A stretch of DNA of 64,000 nt. Source: Scatophagus argus. Its lineage: Eukaryota > Chordata > Actinopteri > Scatophagidae. The notes under the pieces are model-generated. The model had not been told where the DNA came from, searched no databases, and saw only the letters and a list, made by a program, of their open reading frames with translations. Below, in pieces: positions 11,551-22,862 of this stretch. Both the position numbers and the translations under genes were made by a program. Each line of letters starts with the position of its first letter. Positions within the stretch are counted from its first letter, which is position 1. The stretch is taken from the NCBI RefSeq assembly GCF_020382885.2, contig NC_058508.1, positions 5,200,055-5,264,054 of the forward strand, read 5' to 3'.

Positions 11551-13018
11551 GAAAAAACTTTATTACACAGGTGTTGGATATTAGACATCAGGTTTTCACA
11601 ATCCTCCTTCCTTTCTGCAAGTTAAACGCTGACACACGCATGTAACGTGTAAGACAACACAGTCTTGTACTACGGTTTGTGCCAAAGCGTCCCCGCTGCT
11701 TTTACGCACGGACCAGGAGCGCCGTAATGTGTACAAACCAGCGCCGCGTGTTCAGTCAAACACTCAGCACCAAACATAAAGAGGGAGTCCCCAGTACAGA
11801 TGAATCGTCTGTGACAGCAGCAGCTCCGTGTCCAGTGAATGGACGGCACGCCTCCGGTGTTGAACACTAAATGCTCCGCGCGCCCTGAGCTCCTCTCACT
11901 GCTCTGATTCCACCTCCCTCGTCAGACGAGAGCCCAAATTTACTCTATTAACGAGACTTGAAGCATAATGAACATGGGTACTCCACAGCAACGACTCCTC
12001 TGGCCTCTAACTATGGATGTTGTCAGCGAAACAATCACCGTGACACTGCAGCGGGGACTGAGGTCTCTCCGGGATCTCATCTCTCGGTTTCATGTACAGT
12101 GCGGCTATGAGGAGCCTCACGGGCTGGTCCTTAACTTGACCTTTGGCAGCAGCGAGTAGCTGTCATTTCCATCACGAGGCTGCTGATGGCGATATTCAAC
12201 ATCGACGGAGCCGAGTAGCAGAGTGTATGGCGCTTAAGCGGGCCATGAGAGCTGCTTCCTCAACCTGAATCTCGTCCGAGTCCTTCATGAAAAACAGTCG
12301 CAGTGGCGAAGGCGAGGACTCCGAGGCAGCAGCTCCGTGTCCGTTGAATGGACGGCACGCCTCCAGTGCCAAACCCTAAATGCTCCGTGCGCCCTGAACT
12401 CCTCTCACGGCTCTGATGCCGCCTCCCTCGTCAGAACGGCGCAGGACCTGCTGATCGAAATGTTAACCGAGATTTGCTCTGGCTGCCTTGGCTGTCCTCT
12501 TCCGGTTTTCCCGAAGCCGAGAATGCAGAAATGAACTCCTCCCCCCGCGTCAGACGAGAACCGAAATTTACTCTATTACCGGAAATTGAAGCATAAAGAA
12601 CACGGGCACTCCACAGCAAGGACTCTCTCTGGCCTCTAACTGTGGAAGTTGTCAGTGAAACAATCCTCGCGACAAGTGGAACACAAACAGAGGAAAATGC
12701 ATGCGGATGACAATGAGAATCGAGCACCTTGTCTGTCACTGTGTCAATAAAGAGAATAAATATTTCTGCCAATATTGCTCTGTTGTTGTGCTTTATTTTC
12801 TCAAGGAGAACACATCCTGGATCTTCCATTAAACCATTTCACTGATCTGTTGTCGTTTTCATTCAGCGCAGAACATATTGGCTTTAATAGTACACAAACA
12901 GAAATCTCTATATGTGTGTGAATATTCTCATTTAAACTGTATGTCGCGGGGGAAATTCAGCTTTCCCAGATGTCACACTCACATGATCATAATCCCGAAA
13001 ACACACAGAGATGGAGCA
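11551..13018. repeat. Macrosatellite unit 8 (frameshifted)
   Basis: This unit is 1468 bp. A 1-bp deletion near 12150 (GGCAGCAGCG instead of GGCAGACAGCG) truncates the 83-codon plus-strand frame to 63 codons. A 2-bp insertion near 12290 (ATGAAAAACAG) follows. Confidence 0.95.
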
Positions 13019-14495
13019 GAAAAAACTTTATTACACAGGTGTTGGATATTAGACATCAGGTTTTCACAATCCTCCTTCCTTTCTGCAAGTTAAACGCTGA
13101 CACACGCATGTAACGTGTAAGACAACACAGTCTTGTACTACGGTTTGTGCCAAAGCGTCCCCGCTGCTTTAACGCACGGACCAGGAGCGCCGTAATGTGT
13201 ACAAACCAGCGCCGCGTGTTCAGTCAAACACTCAGCACCAAACATAAAGAGGGAGTCCCCAGTACAGATGAATCGTCTGTGACAGCAGCAGCTCCGTGTC
13301 CAGTGAATGGACGGCACGCCTCCGGTGTTGAACACTAAATGCTCCGCGCGCCCTGAGCTCCTCTCACTGCTCTGATTCCACCTCCCTCGTCAGACGAGAG
13401 CCCAAATTTACTCTATTAACGAGACTTGAAGCATAATGAACATGGGTACTCCACAGCAACGACTCCTCTGGCCTCTAACTATGGATGTTGTCAGCGAAAC
13501 AATCACCGTGACACTGCAGCGGGGACTGAGGTCTCTCCGGGATCTCATCTCTCGGTTTCATGTACAGTGCGGCTATGAGGAGCCTCACGGGCTGGTCGTT
13601 AACTTTACCTTTGGCAGACAGCGAGTAGCTGTCATTTCCATCACGAGGCTGCTGATGGCGATATTCAACGTCGACGGAGCCGAGTAGCAGAGTGTATGGC
13701 GCTTAAGCGGGCCATGAGAGCTGCTTCCTCAACCTGAATCTCGTCCGAGTCCTTCATGAAACGGTCGCAGTGGCGAAGGCGAGGACTCCGAGGCAGCAGC
13801 TCCGTGTCCGTTGAATGGACGGCGCGCCTCCAGTGCCAAACACTAAATGCTCCGTGCGCCCTGAACTCCTCTCACGGCTCTGATGCCGCCTCCCTCGTCA
13901 GAACGGCGCAGGACCTGCTGATCGAAATGTTAACCGAGATTTGCTCTGGCTGCCTTGGCTGTCCTCTTCCGGTTTTCCCGAAGCCGAGAATGCAGAAATG
14001 AACTCCTCCCCCAGCGTCAGACGAGAACCGAAATTTACTCTATTACCGGAAATTGAAGCATAAAGAACACGGGCACTCGACAGCAAGGACTCTCTCTGGC
14101 CTCTAACTATGGAAGTTGTCAGTGAAACAATCCTCGCGACAAGTGGAACACAAACAGAGGAAAATGCATGCGGATGACAATGAGAATCGAGCACCTTGTC
14201 TGTCACTGTGTCAATAAAGAGAATAAATATTTCTGGCAATATTGCTCTGTTGTTGTGCTTTATTTTCTCAAGGAGACCAGTGGGTTCACTGGCAAACACA
14301 AACGAAATCACTGGAGACACATCCTGGATCTTCCATTAAACCATTTCACTGATCTGTTGTCGTTCTTTCATTCAACGCAGAACATATTGGCTTTAATAGT
14401 ACACAAACAGAAATCTCTATATGTGTGTGAATATTCTCATTTAAACTGTATGTCGCGGGGGAAATTCAGCTTTCCCAGATGTCACACTCACATGA
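13019..14495. repeat. Macrosatellite unit 9 (right edge)
   Basis: Right edge copy. It contains a net 40-bp segment at about 14276-14316, between two GGAGA motifs, that is absent from every other unit. It also has several private substitutions (for example TTTAACGCACGG near 13169) and CTTTCATTCAACGC near 14365. Homology stops after CATGA at 14495. Confidence 0.93.
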
Positions 14496-15609
14496 GTTTT
14501 GAACAATAAATTCAAAATTTTGCGTGTGTGTGAGTGAGTGGGTGTTGTTGGACTTTACTTAAACTGTGTCCTGTTGTATGTTTTCTATAATAACTGGTAA
14601 AGTCTGATCACAGTCACTGCACGTCTGTAGCTGTATTCCTCTGACTGCATGTCTCATCCCATTTGAAGTAGTAAAATCAACAAAGCATTTTCAATAAGAG
14701 GTACTTAAAGTAAACAAAGTGAAGTATTTCTGCTTGTTTGGGATTCTAGTTTTAGTTACCCTGGGGGTCCATGTTTCCAATCGGTTTCTTCAGAAATTTG
14801 AGGAGTTTTGGGATGGTCAAAAGGAGAAAAAAACAACGTGATCTGTAAATCTGTATACATATTTTAGGCGTTTTTCAAATGTCATGACATCTGAAAGTTG
14901 ATTCAAATTCAAATCCAAATTCACAGTTTTCTTGTAAAGGTGAAAAAGCTGGGAACCACTAGTTTTAACTTCCACAACTTGTTGTGTATTATGAACTTGT
15001 GATTTATGGCTGAAGTGCTGCTGTCATGTAAAAGAAGTGGAGTAAAGAGGTGTAGTATCACTGTTCAGTATAGTGCAGTGGAAACATAAACCTAAAAGCA
15101 CCTCAAAACCTGGCTGCACTTGTATGTTCTTCATTACTTTTGACTTCATGTTCCACCACAAGATGACTTTCTGAAATGTCTGACAACACTGGCAGAGGTG
15201 ATCGTGTTTGTGAACAAGCCTGTACTTCCTCCTTGTGGTTGGACTGGGATACTGCACCAAGTCCGTCTGTCTGGTGGTCAAAGATTGCTGTGGCCTCACA
15301 AAACACAATTTAACTGCAACTCAAGGATCCATACATGAAATTCTAACAAAAATTTCATACATTTCAACGTCTAAATGTCCTCTCCTCTTCATCCTCTGCC
15401 CTCCTCTCCTCTTATCAAGTCAACATATGATCCATTATTTTATGTTGCTGTGTGTCCAGTTTTCCTCGTAGCTCTGTGTCTCTCCCTCCCTCTGTCGGTC
15501 TCTCTCCGTCCAGATCTACAAGCTGACCTTGATCTGGCCCTCTGACAAACCCAGTGTCTACTGTCAACATTTGCCCATGTCGTTCTTCTATGTAGTGCTA
15601 TTATAATTA
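14496..15609. other. Intergenic; short GT-rich stretch, no gene seen
   Basis: Directly right of the array there is a short GTGTGTGAGTGAGTG run (about 14523-14543). The motif GCTGGGAACCACTAG near 14949-14963 resembles the terminal repeat of small non-autonomous DNA transposons. No coding exon or RNA gene is recognised. Confidence 0.5.
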
Positions 15610-15876
15610 ACTTGAACAACATCCATCCATCCATCCATTTTCTATGCCGCTTATCCGTCAGGGTCGCGGGGGAGCTGGAGACTATCCCAGCTGACTACGC
15701 ATGTTTTTGGTATTGTGGGAGGAAGCCGGAGAACCTGGAGAAAACCCACGCATGCACAGGGAGAACATGCAAACTCCACATAGAAGGGCCCAGACTGGGA
15801 TTCAAACCTGGAACCCTCTTGCTATGAGGCGACAGTGCTAACCACTGCACCACCATGCCGCCCACTTGAACAACAT
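15610..15876 (-). mobile_element. tRNA-like SINE with 13-bp target-site duplication
   Basis: Read on the minus strand, the element starts GGGCGGCATGGTGGTGCAG and continues with an A-box-like TGGTTAGCACTG and a B-box-like GGTTTGAATCC, as in pol III promoters. It ends in the tail GGATGGATGGATG. The direct repeat ACTTGAACAACAT flanks it at 15610-15622 and 15864-15876, as expected of LINE-mediated insertion. This is an abundant teleost repeat type, here with an internal deletion; the family name is not assigned. Confidence 0.85.
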
Positions 15877-16014
15877 ATCAGCTAAAAATTTTCAGAATTC
15901 CAATTAAAACAACCTGTCATGTTGTGATGAATGATGCTTGCATGTATGTTTCTTTCCCTCTCTCTTTCACCCTCTCTGTCTTGTCTACCTCTTCTTCCTC
16001 CCCTTCACCCAGCC

Positions 16015-16197
16015 GACTATCGGCAGGATGGTTCTCCCTTGTGAGCTGGGTGCTGCTCGAGGTTTCTTCCTGTTAAAAGGGAGTTTTTCCTTGCTTGCTT
16101 GCTTTCCTTGGGTTCAGGCTCTGGGTTTCTATAAAGCACCTAGAAACAATTTTGATTTGAAAAGGTGCTATATAAATAAAATTGAGTTGAATTAATA
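16015..16197 (+). mobile_element. 3' tail of a teleost non-LTR retrotransposon
   Basis: The segment contains GGTTTCTTCCTGTTAAAAGG, GGGAGTTTTTCCTTGC, GGTGCTATATAAATAAAATT and a short GAGTTGAAT end. These are landmarks of a very common fish LINE 3' end. Clade assignment (L2 or RTE type) is from memory and uncertain. No coding part is present. Confidence 0.7.
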
Positions 16198-17851
16198 GGA
16201 TAAAATGTTGAAGTGATGACAGTTTATACCCAAAACCCACCCTTTTATACCCAAAACGTCAACTTCACGGGGAAATCAAAATGTTTTCTGTCCATTATTC
16301 AACAGCATAAGTCAGGAGCAGAAGGGCAGACTGTGGCCATATTTCATATTTAGTCGCATGCTGAATTGATGACACTAATGTTGGGTGTCCACATTGAATC
16401 TGTGCTGATTGTTTCGATCTTCTGTGCTGTCAGGTTGAAGATGTGTGTGAAGCCTCCAACTTGTAGAATTTGCAGTTTCTTTCCAACAACAGCCATATTT
16501 GAAGCTTTGTAATCCACAACAAGCTCATTGGTTTGGCTCATGTTGAGCTTCAGATGGTTGTTGTTGCACCATGTGATTGAGCTCTGTCAGTCATTACATA
16601 TAACATATGAGTCTGGACAGACATGGATGTGAACTGTGACTTGATTTGTGCGCAAAGGAATATAGTCGGTATTTGTAGTTTTCAGATATATAGTTGTGCT
16701 CCCCAGCACATCTATTGTGTAACCTCATCATAGTTCCCCTTTAACTAACAAAACAACTACGCTGTAGCAGGTGTCTTTATTCAAAGCAAAAAGAAAAAAA
16801 AGAGATTTTCATCAAAAGATATGATTCATTTGATTCAGTGACTGCTGCTAACCTAAGAAACCAGAGAAACTCATGATGCCAAAGTGGAGATTTTGGACTC
16901 ACAACTTTCTTAATGGTGGCTGCTCCTGCATAAATGTAAGCTGTAGATGCAAAAGCCTGCTCAATTTCAAAGTCAGAGTAAATAACATTTGCTTTAAGTT
17001 ACACATTAATGTCTACTGTTTTACTGTTTAATTGACCTAAACAGACAATTAGCTTGAGTATATGTGTTGTATATGTGTTGACGTTATCTTGTCTAAACAA
17101 AATCCTGACTGGGAAATCAGAGCTCATGTCTCCACTGTTGTTACAACAGTAGTTTCAGGCGAAGGGTGCCTGGTGATAATCCTCAGAAGCTCAAAATACA
17201 CTTTAACCTCGTCCTTGCAGACAAATGCGTTTGTTGTCAGACCTACTTGCTTGTTCAAGCGTGATAAAGGAGGAAATAGAAGAATGATTTATAGTTACTT
17301 TTTAACAGTTTTTTAAATATAAATAAATAAACTCACCAGGGTCTTACAAATACTTTGCACTTTATTTCAAAATTGATCACCTTACAACATGTACATACAC
17401 ATAACAGATCATTTCTGTCACTGTTTCACAAGCTATATCATATCAGTGACATTCACAATAGTGGTTCCCGTGTCCAACATACCTACCTTTGTTTCACTAT
17501 CACAATGAGAGAAGTCTTCATGTAATTCCTCATGAACTAACCGTTTGTTACAGGTAGTAGCCCTGCTTGACCTTTGCAATAATCTCTGGTGAAGTAGATG
17601 GTGTGTAGCAAGTGTAGTACAGAAGTATAGAAATAGATCATGTACATTCATGTATGGGATCTGTTAGATAGACTTAAATGTATTAAAAATAGATTCGTTA
17701 TATCTTTCAGTAATTCTGATTGCACAAAATCTGAAAAGAATAAATCAAGACGATGAGGCATTTCTGTAGGATAAAGATGTAGCCCTTCACTCCTCTACAG
17801 GCCATAATAGGGACTAAAAACTGTTCTGTCTAAAGCCTTCGCCATTTGCAG
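16198..17851. other. Intergenic and tspan1-like 3' UTR
   Basis: Nothing recognisable lies at 16198-17340. On the minus strand a poly(A) signal, AATAAA (plus-strand TTTATT at about 17360-17365), lies about 490 bp past the tetraspanin stop codon, so 17340-17851 is probably its 3' UTR. Confidence 0.45.
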
Positions 17852-20358
17852 TTAGGCACTCCGGGATTTTATTTTGCAGAAAAGGATCATGGAGACAGCC
17901 ATGGCACATATCTGAGGAGAACATACATATTATTAAAATATTAAAAAGCAATGCAAGTAAACGTGTACTTAAAAAAAAGTTGAGTTGTTTGTAATTAGAA
18001 ACCTCTTAAACATCTCATGCTAGATACATTTTTTTTTTATCTCACATTCATACCAAGATAGTAATCATCAGATGCTGAACAGGCCTTCATCTATGGTCAT
18101 TGCAATCTAAATGAAACACGCAAATGTATAGTGAAGGCTGTACCTCCAGAACCGCAATTCCCAGGGCCACTCCTACAATAACCACTGTGTTGTCATCAAT
18201 CAGCTGCTTGATCTTTGGGAAGCAGCCAGTTGCTGCCTGGGGAAAATAAAAAGGTAGAATAAATGAATTCAATTTTGAATTGTGCCTGTGGATGCTTTTG
18301 TTGTTCCTACAGCTTCCAAAGCCCATACCATCGCATCAGCCAATGTTTGATTACATGGGTTGTCAGTGTCTCCACAGCACTGCGGTGGGTATCGTTGATT
18401 GTTCGCCACATAATATGGAGAGCCCACGAAGTCTGAGGCGTTGTAGAACCCACAACATTTCAACTAATGTGGATGTAAAGAGAGTACATGTTACACAAAG
18501 CATCAGTGAAATGGTTCATCACGTTCTGCAATTTGTTCAACAGGTTCACATACTGTGCTCATTGTAGTATTCCACAGTCCTGTGACGTCAGCATTTGCTC
18601 CGTAGTCCTTCTTTATGTTCTGAACTGCTGCTGTGCCAAACTGGTTAAACAACTGGTCAGCCTAAAAGACAAGCATTCAGTAGCTTTTGGATCCCAGAGG
18701 TAGTGTTTGTCATGGCAATATAGCCACTGGTATTCTGTGTGAAAAAGATCCTTAGTTTACTTACCAAAGGTCTGAATACCAAGATCACTACTGCTCCTGC
18801 AACCTCGGCTATGAAGACCAGCAGGACTATGATAAAAAACTAGGAAAAAGATCAAAATGTCAAACATTTTATTAGAATGGGCTTTTTAAAACCAACATCT
18901 TCCATGGGTAAAATGTTACATAAATTGAGCCAAAGAAGTTTGCACAATGCTGATTAAGCCATCGAGTAAATCTGTATTTCACAGTATACTGGAATTTTTA
19001 AATCTGGAGTCTGTGACAACTAGTGATGCTCTCTCCCTGGGGTATTTTGTCCTTAGTATCAGTGTGAGGTTGGACTTAGGGTTAGGATATGTTGTTTGAT
19101 GTAAGTCCAGAAAGACAGCCTATTCAGGGTAGGGAGAAAATGTATTTTTGGTGCAACGAGCCGTCGGAAAACAGCTGTCAGACAAATGGGCTTTAAGTGC
19201 AATGAGACATTTATGTATCTTCTGTGCAGAACACCAAACTATTCCGTTAAGAACCTACCAGCAGCAGCATGCACCTGCTTTCTCTGATGGCTCCACAGCA
19301 GCCCAGAAATCCGATGACGAGCAGGAGCGCTCCTATCGCGATCAGTAGGTAGCCCACGTTGAGCACCTGACTGAGCTGTGCTGGTGCATTTTCGATTTTC
19401 CCAAGAAAGCCGAGGATGGAGCCGCTGTCCACCTTAACCCAGATCCCGACACCAAGTATGGCAGCACCCGCCAACTGAGGAATGGGGGAGGAGGAGACAA
19501 CAAAAGTGGATAAGATAAGATAAGAAAAGATAAGATAATATAAGATAATATAAGATAAGATAAGATAAGATAATCCTTTATTAGTCCCATAACTGGGAAA
19601 TTACAGTGTTACAGCAGCAAACAGGATATAGAGGGTGCAAAGCATGCAGGGATAAGGGAAGGATGTGCATTCAAAAAAAAGAAAAAAAAGTGTGGAAAAT
19701 TTTAAGGATTAAAGGGAAAACTCCCCAATTTTACATGTCACAGACAAGGACATTTACATTTATTAGGACATTGTAATGAAAGATCAGTTGCATTATGGGA
19801 TTTTTTTCAGTATTTTAGAGCTTGACCCGTGTTAGGACTGTAAGTCAGGATAAAATGCCCTCTACAGCTTTCGGTGTGGCCATTCTTTCTTTTAACCAGG
19901 AGCTCACAAGTCCTTCATGGAAGGGCAATACTAAATTGCTGTAGTGGCCTTTAAAATAATGTTTCTCCACTGAGGTATTTCTGTCAAGTAAAAAAAACAA
20001 CAAAAAGAACAACCTTTTGAACAGCTGCATCAAGCAGAGATGATGTTTTACATTTTATATATTTTGATACTTGTAATCAAATCCAGTCTTCCAGGAATCA
20101 TAAAAGTCTCCCACTGACTCATTTCTGTGTCACAAAGTTGCCATTTCTCTTTGGAATTAGCTTTGCATGGAAGGATTGCTTCATCTGTCACTCTGAAACC
20201 TACTGTTGAAGCACATGGAAGTAAAAAGTGAAAGAGGCAGTGTTTCCTCTGGAAAATAAAATCACAGTCTGAAGTATATTTAAGTAATGGTTAAAACTTA
20301 CAAAGATGATGCCATTGAAGACAAACATCATGACCTTGAGGAATCCAAAACATCCCAT
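17852..20358 (-). CDS. tspan1: Tetraspanin, TSPAN1-like
   Basis: A four-pass membrane scaffold protein of the tetraspanin family, which organises receptors in plasma-membrane microdomains. Seven coding exons: 20302-20358, 19259-19474, 18765-18839, 18554-18661, 18329-18463, 18144-18236 and 17852-17911. All have GT-AG borders and join at codon boundaries, giving 247 residues (human TSPAN1 has 241). It starts MGCFGFLKVMMFVFNG in TM1. TM2 ends in the GFLGCCGA motif, followed by RESRC. TM3 is in exon 3 (VLLVFIAEVAGAVV). The large loop has KCCGF, a PPQCC pair and GCF, the expected six cysteines, with N-glycosylation sites (NTT, NAS, NQT). TM4 follows in exons 6-7. It resembles human TSPAN1 by sequence. 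Human 19p13.2 carries TSPAN16, so orthology by position is open. Confidence 0.9.
19507..19675. mobile_element. GATAA-repeat LINE/SINE tail in tetraspanin intron 1
   Basis: A simple (GATAA)n-like stretch at about 19508-19574 leads into ATCCTTTATTAGTCCCATAA and TTACAGTGTTACAGCAGC, landmarks of a common teleost retrotransposon 3' end. It lies just upstream of exon 2 of the tetraspanin gene. Family name uncertain. Confidence 0.65.
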
Positions 20359-22225
20359 TTTCGGTGCAGATTGTTTTGCCTACACAGAGAAAAAAAACAT
20401 CATGTTGAATACATTGGTCATCTAATACTGTTTCATGTTATTTTTAGGCCCATGATTTTCATACAGCGTGTCTCCTAAAAATTTTATACGGTAATTTAAT
20501 CTTTTTTTCTCTTTTTTTAATCTGCAAATATCTGAATTCATCCATTCTAACACATCACAGTCATTTGTTTCCACAGCATTAGTCATTTCGATGATGTGTT
20601 TCACTATGTCATTATGGACTGCCATTTAGATGACAAATTAACAGTGCGATTGTGTTGTTTCTTCTGTGAGGTGGAAGAGGTGAAACCACCTGCCACTTTC
20701 CTTTGTAAGTTAATAACTTGTGTTTCTCAAACACTCAGAGTGCGCTGAGCCTTTTTATTTCCATTCTGAGTATATTTACTGTGCACATACTGCATAACAT
20801 GGAACTTAGGTGAGGACTTTGTTTATTTTAGAATAATGAGGATAGACAGATGGCAAATGAGGAAGTAGGCCTATGGCTCTCTGCATTTTCTGTTTTCACA
20901 AAGCCAGTGGTATGCAAACGAGGAAAAGGAACCAAACAAGTTACATATTTACACTATTGACATGGAAATGTCACTTCTCGCTGCATTTTTGTATTTAAAC
21001 CTTTTGCCACAGTATTTGAAAATCATAAACAAAAATGATATAGTTGAAGTAATATGTACCCAAAAAGGAACAAAGACACTAGTGTGAGTATTTGCATAGA
21101 AAACTCTGCGGCCAGCCAGCTCATACATCACACCCAGTACTTGAGTTAGACTGTGAAGCTAATGCCAAGGACCATCGGCGGTACCTTACAACATAAGGAC
21201 TCATTAACTACCTCAGTATATGTTGACACATGCGTACACCATAGGTTCTCATTAGGATGTTTTTCAAGTGTGCTCACACACATACATAACACATTTTCTT
21301 TGTTCATCAAACACAGACACACACACTCAGTGTATCCAAAATCTCTCCAAATCTTCTCTTCCTACCACCTTTTACAACCTCTACTGTTCTAGAGTCAGAT
21401 TGCCACTTCCAAATATGTGTGAAAACCTCCCAGAGAAGAAACAGTGCCCATTGTGTGGCTTGACAAAACAGAGAAATAGTTATCCCGACAACAGTGACTG
21501 GGCAGAACCCTTTTATGTGTAGCAACAGGTTGCTTTCTGAGAACTGGGAATCTCCCTCATGGGTTCCTCTCACTATTGTTTCATTCGTACTTTCCTATCT
21601 GCTCACATATGAAATAAATCCAAAACTGGAAGCGGACTGTCAGTTCATTTGGCCTGTCTCTGCTGTTAAATTAAAGCTGGTTGTCATCAAGTTAATCATA
21701 CATTCAGGGCCCAGGATGCTCTTAGAAGCATAACGAGTGGTTGCCTTGACTCCCCAAACTCCCCCTATCAGTTCACTCCTCCAAGCTTTTCTCACTTCCT
21801 TATGGTCAGTAATTGCACTCTGACACTCAGAAGTCATCCTGGTGATGTATTAACTGAATGGAGTCACATGTAAGTCTCAAAGTGGCTCAACAGTGACAGA
21901 AAAAAGGTAGTAAGCACTTCTGTTATGTCCAACACTGTACTGTATGTGTTAATTATGTGACTGCATACACCACCACTTTTTTTGATGGTGTTAGATTGGC
22001 AAAAACCTCATGAGTTGCCCATCTTCCATCAAAAACACAGACAGACAAATCTCAAAGGACGCCATTGAGCAGAATAATTGCAGGCAGGTCTCTCAGGAGA
22101 CAAAGGATCATTGTTGGACAGATCCGTCCCTATGTTGGTACAGCTCTTGAAAAACAACCAAAACGTTTACAACTCACAAGGATAAGCTTCTGTTTAAGTT
22201 AAGTTAAGTCTCTCTGTTATCTTAC
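20359..22225. other. Upstream of tetraspanin coding exon 1; no other gene seen
   Basis: Probably intron between a 5' non-coding exon and the first coding exon. The open frames here lack codon bias and splice context. No repeat family is recognised with confidence. Confidence 0.4.
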
Positions 22226-22430
22226 CTTTTACAGGAAATAAGGACTTGCTCGGAGACTGGATCACTGCTACAAGTCCCTCACTGTGGTGATGGAGGCTGC
22301 TGTTGTGGGAGCAGGCTGACTGTGAGATAACAGGAGTACAGGCGCGTATTACTCTTCTGTCCTGTGAAAATGACACAGAGTATACCCTCCCACTTCCTGT
22401 GTTTCTCTGGCTTCGTTAGATTTGAAGAGC
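22226..22430 (-). other. Possible 5' non-coding exon of the tetraspanin gene
   Basis: On the minus strand TGTAAAAG is followed by a strong donor, GTAAGATAA, with the exon edge at 22226, about 1.9 kb upstream of the tetraspanin start codon. The upstream limit near 22430 is a guess. No open frame links to the first coding exon, so it would be untranslated. Confidence 0.3.
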
Positions 22431-22739
22431 CTCTGAGTAACTTTTTCAGCTTTCTGCTTTTATTTTGAGGCTGCCGGCTGGTTGTAAGTACGAGACAGGA
22501 GGGGGAGAGCGGGTGGGTGTGACCAAAGCAGCTGAGTAATACCGTATATCACCATGGAGTCACTCCTGAGGGACAGGGGGAGGGCATGGGAGGAGACACC
22601 TGTATGTAGTCACACCAGCCCTTTAACACGCATATGTGCCTCTGCTTCAAGGTGTTAATTTGAACACAGTTTGTAAATATGGCAAAATAATGTGAGCATT
22701 TACGATTGTAACCTTTTGTAATTAGTAACTACACTGAAA

Positions 22740-22862
22740 AATTCAATCCATGTGTTCCAGTCTGGTTTCAGATTCAAACACAGAACTGCTGTTTACACAG
22801 CTCTAATCAGAGTAATTAATAATCTTAACATCAACAGTGACTCAATGAAATTATCTAAGTGC
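22740..22862 (+). mobile_element. Non-LTR reverse transcriptase relic
   Basis: One plus-strand frame reads FQSGFR, then HRTAVYTALIRVINNL, then NSDS. This matches the reverse transcriptase block (FQSGFR..HSTETAL..V.NDL) of L2/Rex/CR1-type LINEs. It is a short, isolated fragment with no flanking coding sequence. Confidence 0.6.

Larger units (their letters stand above)
1161..14495. repeat. Macrosatellite array: nine units of about 1467 bp
   Basis: A near-perfect head-to-tail tandem array. Landmark sequences such as GCCAAAGCGTCCCCGCTGC recur at a constant 1467-bp step (1468 once; 1589 for the first step). Most inner units differ at only a handful of sites. Taking GAAAAA(A)CTTTATTACAC as the start, the units are 1161-2748, 2749-4215, 4216-5682, 5683-7149, 7150-8616, 8617-10083, 10084-11550, 11551-13018 and 13019-14495. 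The last lacks the final ~34 bp. Each unit holds a diverged internal duplication and short open frames on both strands. I recognise no protein family, rRNA, snRNA or histone gene in it. It could be a non-coding macrosatellite, a recently amplified gene or pseudogene, or a source of non-coding RNA. The array structure is certain; any function is unknown. Confidence 0.97.

Noticed and set aside
1161-14495. Macrosatellite as rDNA, 5S, histone or U-snRNA cluster
   Set aside because: None of the diagnostic sequences of those genes, including histone stem-loop or 5S internal control region, could be found in the unit.
15838-15860. Possible tRNA gene from A-box and B-box-like words
   Set aside because: The flanking structure, the tail and the target-site duplication show it is a SINE; no cloverleaf is evident.
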